DNA of 64,000 bases from CALAMC01 sp964459465. GTDB lineage: Bacteria > Zixibacteria > MSB-5A5 > GN15 > PGXB01. The stretch lies in the NCBI GenBank assembly GCA_964459465.1, contig CAYWLR010000007.1:80317-144316 (forward strand), in the 5' to 3' direction. Positions within the stretch are counted from its first letter, which is position 1. Every line of letters begins with the position of its first letter. Made by a program: the position numbers and the translations under genes. Positions 18,432-26,893 of this stretch are shown here, piece after piece. The notes under the pieces were generated by a model. It saw nothing but the letters and a program-made list of their open reading frames with translations. It ran no database searches and was not told the origin of the DNA.

Positions 18432-19361
18432 ATCTCACCTCCCTTCATGAAATATAATGGTTATTTCATTTCCGCCAAGCGGTTTTGCCCGCCGGCATTT
18501 CGCTCCATTCCCAAACAGCTTGGAGTGGCCACCCCATCAATACCTGTCCAAGTGGCCACTAATCTTCATCTTATCATAGGCATTCCCTCCAATTTGATTA
18601 AGGCCGAATTCTCCGATTGCATTTCATCCGTTAATCTAAATAGCATGACTGACAGATACTGTCAGGATAAACTCAACTTTTTTAACACTTTTCAAAAATT
18701 TTTAGATTTTTCTTTTAAATCGTAACCGCGAATCGATGCTAAAAATTACGCCCTTTTTAATAACCACCTCCTTCCCGATTTTAGGCCGGATGGGGCGGCT
18801 GGACGATAACCGCCCCGACTCGGCGGGCGCCCGGACTAACCAAAAGGTACAGGCTGGGAACGTCTGCCTTTGTGATATCAAAAACCTGTAATACAACAAC
18901 TGCGCCAAAATTGAACAGGGGAAACCAACAAAATTATAAGACATTGCCAGACAACGAAATAAAATTATTTACTGACCGGTCGAAATGCCGGTGGAGAGGG
19001 CCAAAACTCGTAGTTTACGAGTCTTTACGAATTTTTTCTCGTAGATTACGAATTCAGCTTTTGTGGTTTTGGCGGGTCGAAAGCCCCAGCGAAGGTTGCG
19101 AGCGAGGCGAGCGAGTTTTCGACATCTTTAATATCCGTAGTGTGCGGGGCGGCGATATAATTATCGCACCCAAAATGAAGCGCCCCGTGGCTCGAAGTTC
19201 TCGTTCAAAGAAGCAATACCACGGGGCGACTTACAGCGGGGATATATGTTAACTGCGGTCTAACGCGGAGGCGGTGGGCGGGCACGGCCCGGAGAATCCT
19301 GCTAATTTATTAAAGCGTAATATCTTAAGATGACAGAATGGTGGTTGGGCATTAATAATAG
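18432..19361. other. Gene-free stretch rich in inverted repeats
   Basis: About 930 bp with no convincing gene. Visible structures: a hairpin CTGACAG-ATA-CTGTCAG near 18653; a near repeat of AGTGGCCAC (about 18514 and 18545); a 19000-19073 element bounded by GCCAAAAC and GTTTTGGC that contains the palindrome ACTCGTA-GTT-TACGAGT (19006-19022) and a second, similar TCGTAGATTACGA; then GTCGAAA...TTTCGAC flanking a GCGAGCGAGGCGAGCGAG purine/GC run; then CGCCCCGTGG (19181-19190) opposite CCACGGGGCG (19219-19228). A 126-codon frame across 18872-19252 has no protein-like composition and follows the repeats. It may be the remnant of a mobile or recombination site. Confidence 0.55.
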
Positions 19362-19390
19362 TTGCCTAATTAGCAAAATTAGGCTATAAT
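19362..19390 (+). promoter_or_regulatory. Sigma-70-type promoter with an inverted repeat between -35 and -10 (symporter gene)
   Basis: TTGCCT (19362-19367), 17-bp spacer, perfect TATAAT (19385-19390). The spacer and the edge of the -35 box hold a perfect inverted repeat CCTAATT-AGCAA-AATTAGG (19365-19383), a likely repressor operator. The expected start site is near 19397, leaving a very short leader to the ATG at 19415. Confidence 0.7.
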
Positions 19391-19414
19391 AACTGTTTAT
19401 AGTTAATTCATAAT

Positions 19415-21394
19415 ATGGGAACACAACTTGATATGAAGTCAAAAACGGGGAACATTATTCTGATTGCCATGGTGGCCGGGGCCGTGCTGGGTGCGCTCGG
19501 GGGTTATTTCGCCGGCGATATTCTCCTCAAAATCCAGTTTCTGGGGACAATCTTTCTCAATGCTCTGAAAATGGTGGTGATACCGCTGATTGTGGCCTCG
19601 ATGATTGTCGGGGTGGCTTCTCTGGGTGATATTCGAAAACTCGGCAAAACGGCCGGGAAAACTTTGCTGTTTTATCTGGCGACGACCAGCATTGCCGTCA
19701 TCATCGGCCTGGTTCTGGTCAACATTCTGCGGCCGGGCGTCGGCGTGTCGGCATTCGGGCCGCATATTCCCGAAATAGTGCAGGCCAGCCGGGAAAAGAC
19801 GCTTATCGACGTTGTCGTAAGTCTCATTCCTGATAACCTGTTTGCGGCCGCGTCCGGCGGACAGGTTCTGCCGCTGATCGTTTTTTCGCTGATATTCGGC
19901 GCCGTTCTGACAACGATCGGCATCAAAGGCCGTCCGGTATTGAGCTTTTTCGATGGCCTCAACCGCGCCATCATGAAACTTGTAACCATAATACTGTATT
20001 TCGCTCCGATAGGCGTCCTGGCCCTGATCGGCGGCATAGTCGCCGAAAACCGCGGGTCTATCGAGCAATTGATCTCCGGTCTGGGGCTGTACACTCTGAC
20101 GGTTATCATCGGCCTGGCTATACACGGCATTATCATATTGCCTCTGATCTTAAAAATGTTCACGGGCCGCAATCCGTTTACCTATTTTGTCAACATGGGT
20201 CAGGCGCTGGCGACCGCTTTCACGACCGCCTCGTCATCGGCCACGTTGCCGATTACCATTGATGCCGTCGAGGAAAAAAATGAGGTCAATCCCAAAGCGG
20301 CCTCGTTTGTCCTGCCGCTGGGAGCCACCATCAACATGGATGGGACCGCCTTGTATGAAGCGGTGGCGGCCATGTTTATCGCGCAGATTTACGGGATAGA
20401 TTTGTCGATCGGAGCGCAGGTGGTTATATTTTTGACGGCCACGCTGGCCTCGATTGGAGCCGCCGGGATACCCCATGCCGGGACGGTGACCATGGTCTTC
20501 GTCCTGACGGCGGTCGGTTTGCCGCTGGAGGGCATCGGGCTTATCTGGGCCATCGACTGGTTTCTGGATCGGTGCCGAACAACCGTCAACGTCTGGGGCG
20601 ATTCCATCGGTGCGGCGGTAATCGGCGAAACGGCTGAATTCAAAGATGAAACCCGACCGCGCGCAGTTGCCATACCCTCTCGTCCCGATACTCGTGAACA
20701 GGCCCGTCCCGAACGACCTTTCGTAAAATATGAACGAAAAGACCGTCAGTCATCAAGGCCGGCAACGGGTGACGGCCATAAACGTTATGAAGGCCGCGAG
20801 GACCGCCGGGGTCGCTCCGGGCGTGGTGACAGGCCCGATCGTTCGGACCGGCAGGACCGCTCCGACAGGTATTCCCGCCACGAGGGCGGGCGCCCGCGTA
20901 AATACCAGCCAAAACAAGATATGGTGCGCGACCAGAAACCGTCCGCGCCGCCCGATGACCGAAACGGCAAAGACACCAAAGAAATAATGGGGCCGGACCT
21001 TAAAGTCAAAGTCAATCCCGAACCGGTTAAACCGTCCAAGACAACCATCGAACGCGAACTGGAGAAAGTCCGCCAGCAGCTCGACAAAATGGACGGCCAT
21101 GACGCCGGAGTGGTGGCCGAAAAACCGCCTCTCGAAAACAAGAAATCAGATGACTATTTCGACATAGACGTCTCGAAATTGAATTTGCTGGGCGACGACC
21201 GCCCGAAGCCGCCCGAACCCCAACGGCCGTCTCAAGATATTGCCGACGAACCGGTTACAAGACCATCTAAAGCAGACGAGCTGGCCGTCAAGGCCGATGA
21301 GCCGGCCACAAGCCATGCCGGCGATGATGTCGAGCCGGAATCTTCGTCGGACAACATGTGGGGACGGGAAAAGAAGAAAAAGCTTCTTAAGTGA
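19415..21394 (+). CDS. DAACS-family dicarboxylate/amino-acid:cation symporter with a long charged C-terminal tail
   Basis: Residues 1-407 are a complete DAACS (GltP/DctA) transporter. They contain the serine-rich hairpin motif TTASSSATLPITID, the NMDGT motif and the closing RTTVNVWGDSIGA, which carry substrate and cation sites in this family. It should import glutamate, aspartate or C4-dicarboxylates across the inner membrane. Residues 408-659 are an extra, low-complexity cytoplasmic tail. First comes an Arg/Asp/Ser-rich block (about 430-507, with repeats like GDRPDRSDRQDRSDRYS), then a Lys/Glu/Pro-rich part with a predicted coiled coil (TIERELEKVRQQLDKM). Family members usually end near residue 420, so the tail is unusual. 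Start 19415 or the ATG at 19433. Confidence 0.9.
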   Translation: MGTQLDMKSKTGNIILIAMVAGAVLGALGGYFAGDILLKIQFLGTIFLNALKMVVIPLIVASMIVGVASLGDIRKLGKTAGKTLLFYLATTSIAVIIGLVLVNILRPGVGVSAFGPHIPEIVQASREKTLIDVVVSLIPDNLFAAASGGQVLPLIVFSLIFGAVLTTIGIKGRPVLSFFDGLNRAIMKLVTIILYFAPIGVLALIGGIVAENRGSIEQLISGLGLYTLTVIIGLAIHGIIILPLILKMFTGRNPFTYFVNMGQALATAFTTASSSATLPITIDAVEEKNEVNPKAASFVLPLGATINMDGTALYEAVAAMFIAQIYGIDLSIGAQVVIFLTATLASIGAAGIPHAGTVTMVFVLTAVGLPLEGIGLIWAIDWFLDRCRTTVNVWGDSIGAAVIGETAEFKDETRPRAVAIPSRPDTREQARPERPFVKYERKDRQSSRPATGDGHKRYEGREDRRGRSGRGDRPDRSDRQDRSDRYSRHEGGRPRKYQPKQDMVRDQKPSAPPDDRNGKDTKEIMGPDLKVKVNPEPVKPSKTTIERELEKVRQQLDKMDGHDAGVVAEKPPLENKKSDDYFDIDVSKLNLLGDDRPKPPEPQRPSQDIADEPVTRPSKADELAVKADEPATSHAGDDVEPESSSDNMWGREKKKKLLK

Positions 21395-21529
21395 TACTGC
21401 GGCTGACTGTGGAGCCGCCATTTGGGCCGAATTCAAAAACTTTCCGGATTCTTAAGCGTTTAATGATATTGGAAAATTATTGACCGGCCATAAAGGCCGT
21501 TGTATTATGCTTAAGAAGAGGGAAGGAAA

Positions 21530-22372
21530 ATGAACTCGCTGAAAGTTGCATTTTTATTACTGCTGATGACCCTGCTGTTTATCGGGGTCGGGTATATGCT
21601 TGGCGGCCAGAGGGGCATGGTGCTGGCCTTTGGCCTGGCAGTGATTATGAATTTCGTGTCATATTGGTTTTCCGATAAAATCGTGTTGAAAATGTATCGT
21701 GGCCAGGAAGTCACGGCCTCGTCGAACAACCGCCTGTATCGAATTGTCAGCATGGCCTCGCAGAAGGCCGGACTGCCGATGCCGAAAGTGTACACCATAC
21801 CGACGCGCGCGCCCAATGCCTTCGCCACCGGCCGCAATGCCCATCACGCCGCCGTGGCCGCAACCGAGGGGCTCATGGAAATCCTCAACGATTCCGAGTT
21901 GGAAGGCGTCATCGGGCATGAGCTGGCTCATATAAAACACAAGGACATGCTGATCGGGACGATTGCCGCGACCATGGCCGGAGCGATCGGGATTCTGGCC
22001 TCGATGGCTCGCTGGGCCATGATTTTCGGCGGCGGTTCGCGCGACAACGACCGCAATCCGCTGGGCCTTCTGGTGGCCATGATTGTCGCGCCGCTGGCGG
22101 CCATGTTGATTCAAATGGCCGTGTCGCGCTCCCGTGAGTACAAAGCCGACGCCGAGGGCGGTCGCATCACCGGGCAGTATCTCGGATTGGCCAAAGCGCT
22201 GGAGAAACTTCATACCAGCAAAGTTCGCCTGAACCTTGACCAGAGGCCGGCTACGGCGCATCTGTTTATTGCCAATCCGTTGTCGGGTAAAGGACTGGCC
22301 TCGCTCTTTTCGACGCACCCGCCGGTGCAGGAGCGCATTGCGCGTCTGCAAAAACTGGCGATGGGGCTGTAA
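21530..22372 (+). CDS. htpX: Membrane zinc metalloprotease HtpX (M48)
   Basis: A 280-residue protein with two N-terminal membrane helices (about 5-25 and 29-48), the HELAH zinc site (130-134), two more hydrophobic segments and SRSREYKADAEGG, which carries the third zinc ligand. Length and order match HtpX, the heat-stress membrane protease that helps clear misfolded membrane proteins. GGAAGG precedes the ATG. It is followed after 21 bp by the CNNM/CorC gene, with rlmD and the DUF885 gene next in the same orientation, so a four-gene transcript is plausible. Confidence 0.95.
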   Translation: MNSLKVAFLLLLMTLLFIGVGYMLGGQRGMVLAFGLAVIMNFVSYWFSDKIVLKMYRGQEVTASSNNRLYRIVSMASQKAGLPMPKVYTIPTRAPNAFATGRNAHHAAVAATEGLMEILNDSELEGVIGHELAHIKHKDMLIGTIAATMAGAIGILASMARWAMIFGGGSRDNDRNPLGLLVAMIVAPLAAMLIQMAVSRSREYKADAEGGRITGQYLGLAKALEKLHTSKVRLNLDQRPATAHLFIANPLSGKGLASLFSTHPPVQERIARLQKLAMGL

Positions 22373-22393
22373 GGAACGGTTTGTATAAAACCG

Positions 22394-23710
22394 ATGCATA
22401 ACCACTTTATCGAAATCCTTGCGATTTTTTTATTGATACTGGCTAACGGCTTTTTTTCGTTGTCGGAATTTTCCATTATCGCCAGCCGCCGTTCCAAACT
22501 CAAACGAATGGCCAAAGAGGGCTTTCGCGGTTCGGCCAAGGCCGTCAAAATACACACTAATCCGGAGAAATTCCTGGCCGCAGTTCAGGTCGGCATAACT
22601 TTCGTCGGCACGTTTGCCAGTGTCTTCAGCGGCATGACCATCGTCAATTTACTGCTTCCGGTATTCGGGACTATTCCGGTTGACTTCATTGCCAAGTCGG
22701 CTCGTCCGCTGGCACTATTTACCGTCGTTTTCGGTATATCGTTTCTGTCGGTGGTGCTGGGCGAACTGGTGCCGAAATATATCGCCTTGTCCACACCGGA
22801 GAAAATCGCTTCGGCCGTGGCCGGTCCCATGACCGCTTTCACGGCACTGGGGTCGGTCATCGTCCGCCTGCTTTCGGCGACGGCGAAAAAAATCGCTCAC
22901 CTCTTCGGATTCAAACAGATTTCCCAGCGCAGTACCATAAACGAAGATGATATCAATATGATAATTGCCGAGGGGCGTGAAACGGGAATATTCGACGCCA
23001 CCGAACAACAGTTGATTCACTCGGTTTTTGACTTCACCGACGTCACCGCCCGCATGGCCATGACCCCGCGCACCGATATTGTCGGTATCGAATTGGGGGA
23101 TAAGCAGGATAAAATATTAAAGATCATGGCCGACAGCGGCTTTTCGCGCTACCCGGTTTACCGCGAAACACTCGACCATATCGAAGGCATCTTATATACC
23201 AAAGATGTCATCTCGGCTCTGTATCGGGGCGAAAAAATAAATATTAACGACGTCATCCGAAAACCCCTGTTCGTCCCCGACTCTATGATGCTGACCAGCC
23301 TGCTGCAGACTTTTCAGCAAAAACGAGTGCACGCCGCCATCGTTCTCGATGAATTCGGCGGCACGGCCGGGATGATTACCCTTGAAGATTTGCTGGAGGA
23401 AATCGTCGGAGAAATCCACGATGAGCATGACCATGAAGTCCGGGAATTCGTACGGGAAACGCACGATGTCGCCTACGCCGCCGGGACCTTCCGGGTCGAT
23501 GAGTTAAACGACGATTTCGGGACGGTTCTGGATGAGGACGGCCCCGACACTCTGGGCGGCCTGGTCTTCGAAGAACTGGGGCACCTTCCCCACAAGGGAG
23601 AATCCGTCACCATCGGCGACGTCCGGTTCAAAGTGCTGGAGATCCGGGGCAACCGGATTATCCGACTCAAGATTGAAAAAATCCCGCAGGAAAAGTCAGG
23701 CGAATCGTGA
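22394..23710 (+). CDS. CNNM/CorC-type membrane protein (DUF21-CBS-CorC_HlyC)
   Basis: The 438-residue protein has a DUF21 (CNNM) membrane domain at about 1-190, with ANGFFSLSEFSIIASRRSKL near the start and VVLGELVPKYIALSTPEK. A CBS pair follows (about 200-325: MTPRTDIVGIE, FSRYPVYRET). Last is a CorC_HlyC domain (about 345-430: LVFEELGHLPHKGE). Such proteins are linked to magnesium or cobalt efflux; the old hemolysin name is historical. The last 4 bp overlap the rlmD start (GTGA), indicating coupling. Confidence 0.92.
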   Translation: MHNHFIEILAIFLLILANGFFSLSEFSIIASRRSKLKRMAKEGFRGSAKAVKIHTNPEKFLAAVQVGITFVGTFASVFSGMTIVNLLLPVFGTIPVDFIAKSARPLALFTVVFGISFLSVVLGELVPKYIALSTPEKIASAVAGPMTAFTALGSVIVRLLSATAKKIAHLFGFKQISQRSTINEDDINMIIAEGRETGIFDATEQQLIHSVFDFTDVTARMAMTPRTDIVGIELGDKQDKILKIMADSGFSRYPVYRETLDHIEGILYTKDVISALYRGEKININDVIRKPLFVPDSMMLTSLLQTFQQKRVHAAIVLDEFGGTAGMITLEDLLEEIVGEIHDEHDHEVREFVRETHDVAYAAGTFRVDELNDDFGTVLDEDGPDTLGGLVFEELGHLPHKGESVTIGDVRFKVLEIRGNRIIRLKIEKIPQEKSGES

Positions 23711-25092
23711 GTGTCAATTCGTCATCGGACAAGCATCCGGGCGTTGTCCATGAGGTGGAATTAACCGATCTGGCTTTCGATGGCAAAGCCGTGGGCAAAA
23801 TCGACGGCAAAGTCATATTTCTGGACCGCGGGCTTCCCGGCGAACGAGTCGCGGTCCGGATCGTTAAAAACCGCCGAAAGTACATTATCGGCCGGGTGGA
23901 CAAAATTATCGAAGCCTCGCCCGAACGGGTCGAGCCACCCTGTGCACATTTCAATATTTGCGGCGGGTGCACCTGGCAGGATTTGAATTACGAAAAACAA
24001 TTGCATTACAAGGAAAAGCAGGTCAAAGACTGCCTGGAACACATCGGTCATTTCAGAGATATCCCACTCGATAAAATAACCGCCGCACCGGACATCTTTC
24101 ATTACCGCAATAAAATGGAATTCTCCTTCAATACCACGGACGGTGATTCCAAATTTCACCTGGGTTTGCACGAACGGGGTCATTTCGACCGCATCTTCGA
24201 CGTGGACCGCTGCTTTCTTCAGGACGAACGCGCCAATGAAATACTGCTCTGGTTCCGCGACTTTGTCGCCCGGCATGACATCCCCATTTACGACGTCCGC
24301 CAGCACTTTGGCTACATGCGTTTTCTGATTATCCGGCGGTCGTTTGCATCGGGAAAGTTCATGCTCAATATCGTGACGTCCGAGGGTGAGCTGCCACACC
24401 GGGAAGCACTTATCGAGGAAGCCCGCCGTCGTTTCGACAACGTCGCCACCATCGTGCATAACGTTAATACCGGCCAATCCAACATCGCCAAAGGAGAGTC
24501 CGAGGAAATATTGTATGGCGACGGCTACATCACCGAAGAAGTGCTGGGCCTTAAATTCCGGCTTTATGCCAATTCTTTTTTCCAGACCAATCCCCGCCAG
24601 GCCGAAACGTTGTACCGCCTGGCTCTTGATCTGGCCGAGTTGAACGGGCCGGAACGGGTCATGGATTTATACTGCGGCACGGGTACGATCGGCATCTGCG
24701 CTTCGCGCCGGGCCGCCTTCGTGACCGGAGTCGAACTGGAAAGTTCGGCTATTGCCGCCGCCGAGCAAAACGCCGCCCTCAACGGCATCGACAATATCCG
24801 CTTTCTGTCGGGCTCGGTGCAGGAGTTGATGCGCGATCATCCGGAGGCCTTTGCCGACCACCGGGTGGCCATCGTCGATCCCCCGCGCGCCGGGATGCAT
24901 CCCAAAGCGCTCAAACATCTTATAAATTTCCATCCGCCGCGGTTGATATTCATTTCCTGCAATCCGGCCACCTTCGCGCGGGATGCCCGCGCTCTGGTCG
25001 ACGCCGGATATTCGCTGGATAAAATCATCCCGGTTGACATGTTCCCGCACACCATGCATATTGAGCTGGTGGCGCGGTTTAACAGCCCTTGA
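23707..25092 (+). CDS. rlmD: 23S rRNA (uracil-C5)-methyltransferase, RlmD/RumA type
   Basis: A 461-residue protein. It has an N-terminal TRAM domain (about 15-70), then the Fe-S cysteines in CAHFNICGGC with a fourth in DVDRCF, and a SAM-dependent methyltransferase domain with FFQTNPRQAETLY, DLYCGTGTIG and DPPRAGMHPKAL. The catalytic cysteine lies in FISCNPATFARD. This matches the RlmD/RlmCD/TrmA family; the 4Fe-4S cysteines favour RlmD-like over TrmA. The exact uracil (U1939 or U747) cannot be assigned from sequence. The GTG start overlaps the upstream stop by 4 bp. Confidence 0.93.
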   Translation: MSVNSSSDKHPGVVHEVELTDLAFDGKAVGKIDGKVIFLDRGLPGERVAVRIVKNRRKYIIGRVDKIIEASPERVEPPCAHFNICGGCTWQDLNYEKQLHYKEKQVKDCLEHIGHFRDIPLDKITAAPDIFHYRNKMEFSFNTTDGDSKFHLGLHERGHFDRIFDVDRCFLQDERANEILLWFRDFVARHDIPIYDVRQHFGYMRFLIIRRSFASGKFMLNIVTSEGELPHREALIEEARRRFDNVATIVHNVNTGQSNIAKGESEEILYGDGYITEEVLGLKFRLYANSFFQTNPRQAETLYRLALDLAELNGPERVMDLYCGTGTIGICASRRAAFVTGVELESSAIAAAEQNAALNGIDNIRFLSGSVQELMRDHPEAFADHRVAIVDPPRAGMHPKALKHLINFHPPRLIFISCNPATFARDARALVDAGYSLDKIIPVDMFPHTMHIELVARFNSP

Positions 25093-25109
25093 ACGATTCA
25101 GGAGGAAAC

Positions 25110-26804
25110 ATGAAAAATATCGTGATATTCGCATTTATATTATCACTGGCCGCAACGGCCTTGAGCCAGAGCAAAGTGGAGCGCGATTTAATTTCGTTAT
25201 CCGAAGATGTCCTCAAAGACCTTCAGAAATTCTATCCGGTCGGAGCTTCGGGAAAGGGTATTCACGATTACGATTATCTTCTGCCCGATTTTTCACCCGC
25301 GGCCGTAAAGGGCGAAATCGCCGATTTGAAAAAATTCGAGCAAAGGCTGGCTAAATTTCGCGACAAAAGTTTATCTGCCCGACAGCGAACGGATCTCAAA
25401 CTCCTGAAAAGTGAGGTCGATATCGCCCTGCACGACCTGCACAAACTTAAATGGCACGAAATAAATCCGTATCTCTATGTCCAGACCGCTCTGCAGGGCA
25501 TATATACTATCGTTATGTCGCATCATGCCCCCTTGAATGAACGAGCCCAAAATATCAACGCCCGATTGAAAGTCATGCCCGATCTGTTCAGTCAGGCCAA
25601 ACGCAATCTCAACAAACCGGCGCCGATTTATACCGACCTGGCAATCGAAACGATACCGCAGGTTATCACTTTTTTCGAATCGGTGCGCGATCAAATCAGC
25701 CGGGAGTTGCCGCCCCTGACGGGTGAAGTCACGACCAATACCGGCAAGGCGATTAATGCCCTGAAGGATTTTGAGTCTTATTTAGGGACCATCGAACGCG
25801 GCGCGCCTTCGGCCTTCGCCATGGGCAAGGAGGATTTCGACTACCGACTCAAAAATCAGTACTTCATGGATATTGATTCCGATTCGCTTGTGAAAGTCGG
25901 AGAGACCATGCTGGCCTGGGCCGACTCGACGTATGATGCCTGGCTGACCCGTCTGGAGAATAATGTCTCTTCGGCCGATTCCGTGTTCATTTTGAAATGT
26001 GTTCAGAAGCAGGATATGCTCGATTATTATGCCTGGGAAGTGCGGCAGACCAAGGCCTTTCTGATTCAAAACGATTTACTGACCGTCCCCGATGACATCG
26101 GGCCGGTCGAAGTCATAGAAACGCCGCCTTTTTTGCGAAATGTCATATCATCCATCGCCTATAATCCGCCGGGAACGTTCAACTCCGTGCAGACCGGATA
26201 TTTTTATGTTCGCCCGATACCGGACACTCTTGACGACGGCCAGCGGGAAGCATACTATCGCTATATCCAGCGCCGCGGTTTCAAGGGCTCGGTCGTGCAC
26301 GAAGCCTATCCGGGACACCACTATCAATTTCAAATGTCCGCCCGGTTGGAAAGTAGCCTCCGCAAGTGGGTGGAGAACGCGAGCTTTTACGAGGGCTGGG
26401 CGCTGTACTGCGAACAGATGATGTACGATGAAGGCTTTTACGGCGGCGACGAGCGCAGTTATTTGCGGGTGTTGAACGGTATCAAATTCCGTGCGGCCCG
26501 CATCATTGCCGACGTCAAACTCCACGCCCGCAAAGAACCGGTCGAAAGCGTGCTGGTCTGGATGGCGGCCCTGTTCAACGAGGATACGGCCACGACACGA
26601 AAGGAAATAAATTGGTACTGCCTGCAACCGACGGTCCCCATGAGCTACCTGACCGGCAAGATGGAAATCATGGCGTTGCGCGAGGCCGTCATGCAAAAGG
26701 AAGGTGATAGCTTCAATTTGCGTTCATTTCACGACCGCCTGATGGTCGAGGGAGCGATCCCGCCGAGATTGTTCTGGGAAATATGGGGATTGCCCCGTAA
26801 GTGA
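25110..26804 (+). CDS. Exported DUF885 metallopeptidase-like protein
   Basis: A 564-residue protein with a signal peptide (about 1-20, ending ATALSQ) and a DUF885 body. The hallmark HEAYPGHHYQ (His397 onwards) is a zinc-binding HExxxGHH-type site, with the third ligand probably in ENASFYEGWALYCE. DUF885 proteins are related to M3/M32-like gluzincins and are presumed peptidases. Start ATG 25110 has AGGAGG 5 nt before it; the frame is open from 25089. It is the first of three HEXXH-type peptidase genes within 8 kb. Confidence 0.88.
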   Translation: MKNIVIFAFILSLAATALSQSKVERDLISLSEDVLKDLQKFYPVGASGKGIHDYDYLLPDFSPAAVKGEIADLKKFEQRLAKFRDKSLSARQRTDLKLLKSEVDIALHDLHKLKWHEINPYLYVQTALQGIYTIVMSHHAPLNERAQNINARLKVMPDLFSQAKRNLNKPAPIYTDLAIETIPQVITFFESVRDQISRELPPLTGEVTTNTGKAINALKDFESYLGTIERGAPSAFAMGKEDFDYRLKNQYFMDIDSDSLVKVGETMLAWADSTYDAWLTRLENNVSSADSVFILKCVQKQDMLDYYAWEVRQTKAFLIQNDLLTVPDDIGPVEVIETPPFLRNVISSIAYNPPGTFNSVQTGYFYVRPIPDTLDDGQREAYYRYIQRRGFKGSVVHEAYPGHHYQFQMSARLESSLRKWVENASFYEGWALYCEQMMYDEGFYGGDERSYLRVLNGIKFRAARIIADVKLHARKEPVESVLVWMAALFNEDTATTRKEINWYCLQPTVPMSYLTGKMEIMALREAVMQKEGDSFNLRSFHDRLMVEGAIPPRLFWEIWGLPRK

Positions 26805-26835
26805 TGTTAGCGGCGGATATATTACCGAAAATTCA

Positions 26836-26866
26836 AAAGGCGGGATTGAGGACCAATCCCGCCTTT
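26836..26866. terminator. Bidirectional intrinsic terminator between convergent peptidase genes
   Basis: A 12-bp stem (AAAGGCGGGATT / AATCCCGCCTTT) with a 7-nt loop and A/T tracts on both sides. It lies between the stop of the DUF885 gene and the stop of the M32 gene. Confidence 0.9.
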
Positions 26867-26893
26867 CTGTTTTATGATCTTATTTTGATTAGA

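Noticed and set aside
18872..19252. A 126-codon open frame in the gene-free region
   Set aside because: It reads through the inverted repeats, has no ribosome-binding site and its composition tracks the repeats rather than a folded protein.
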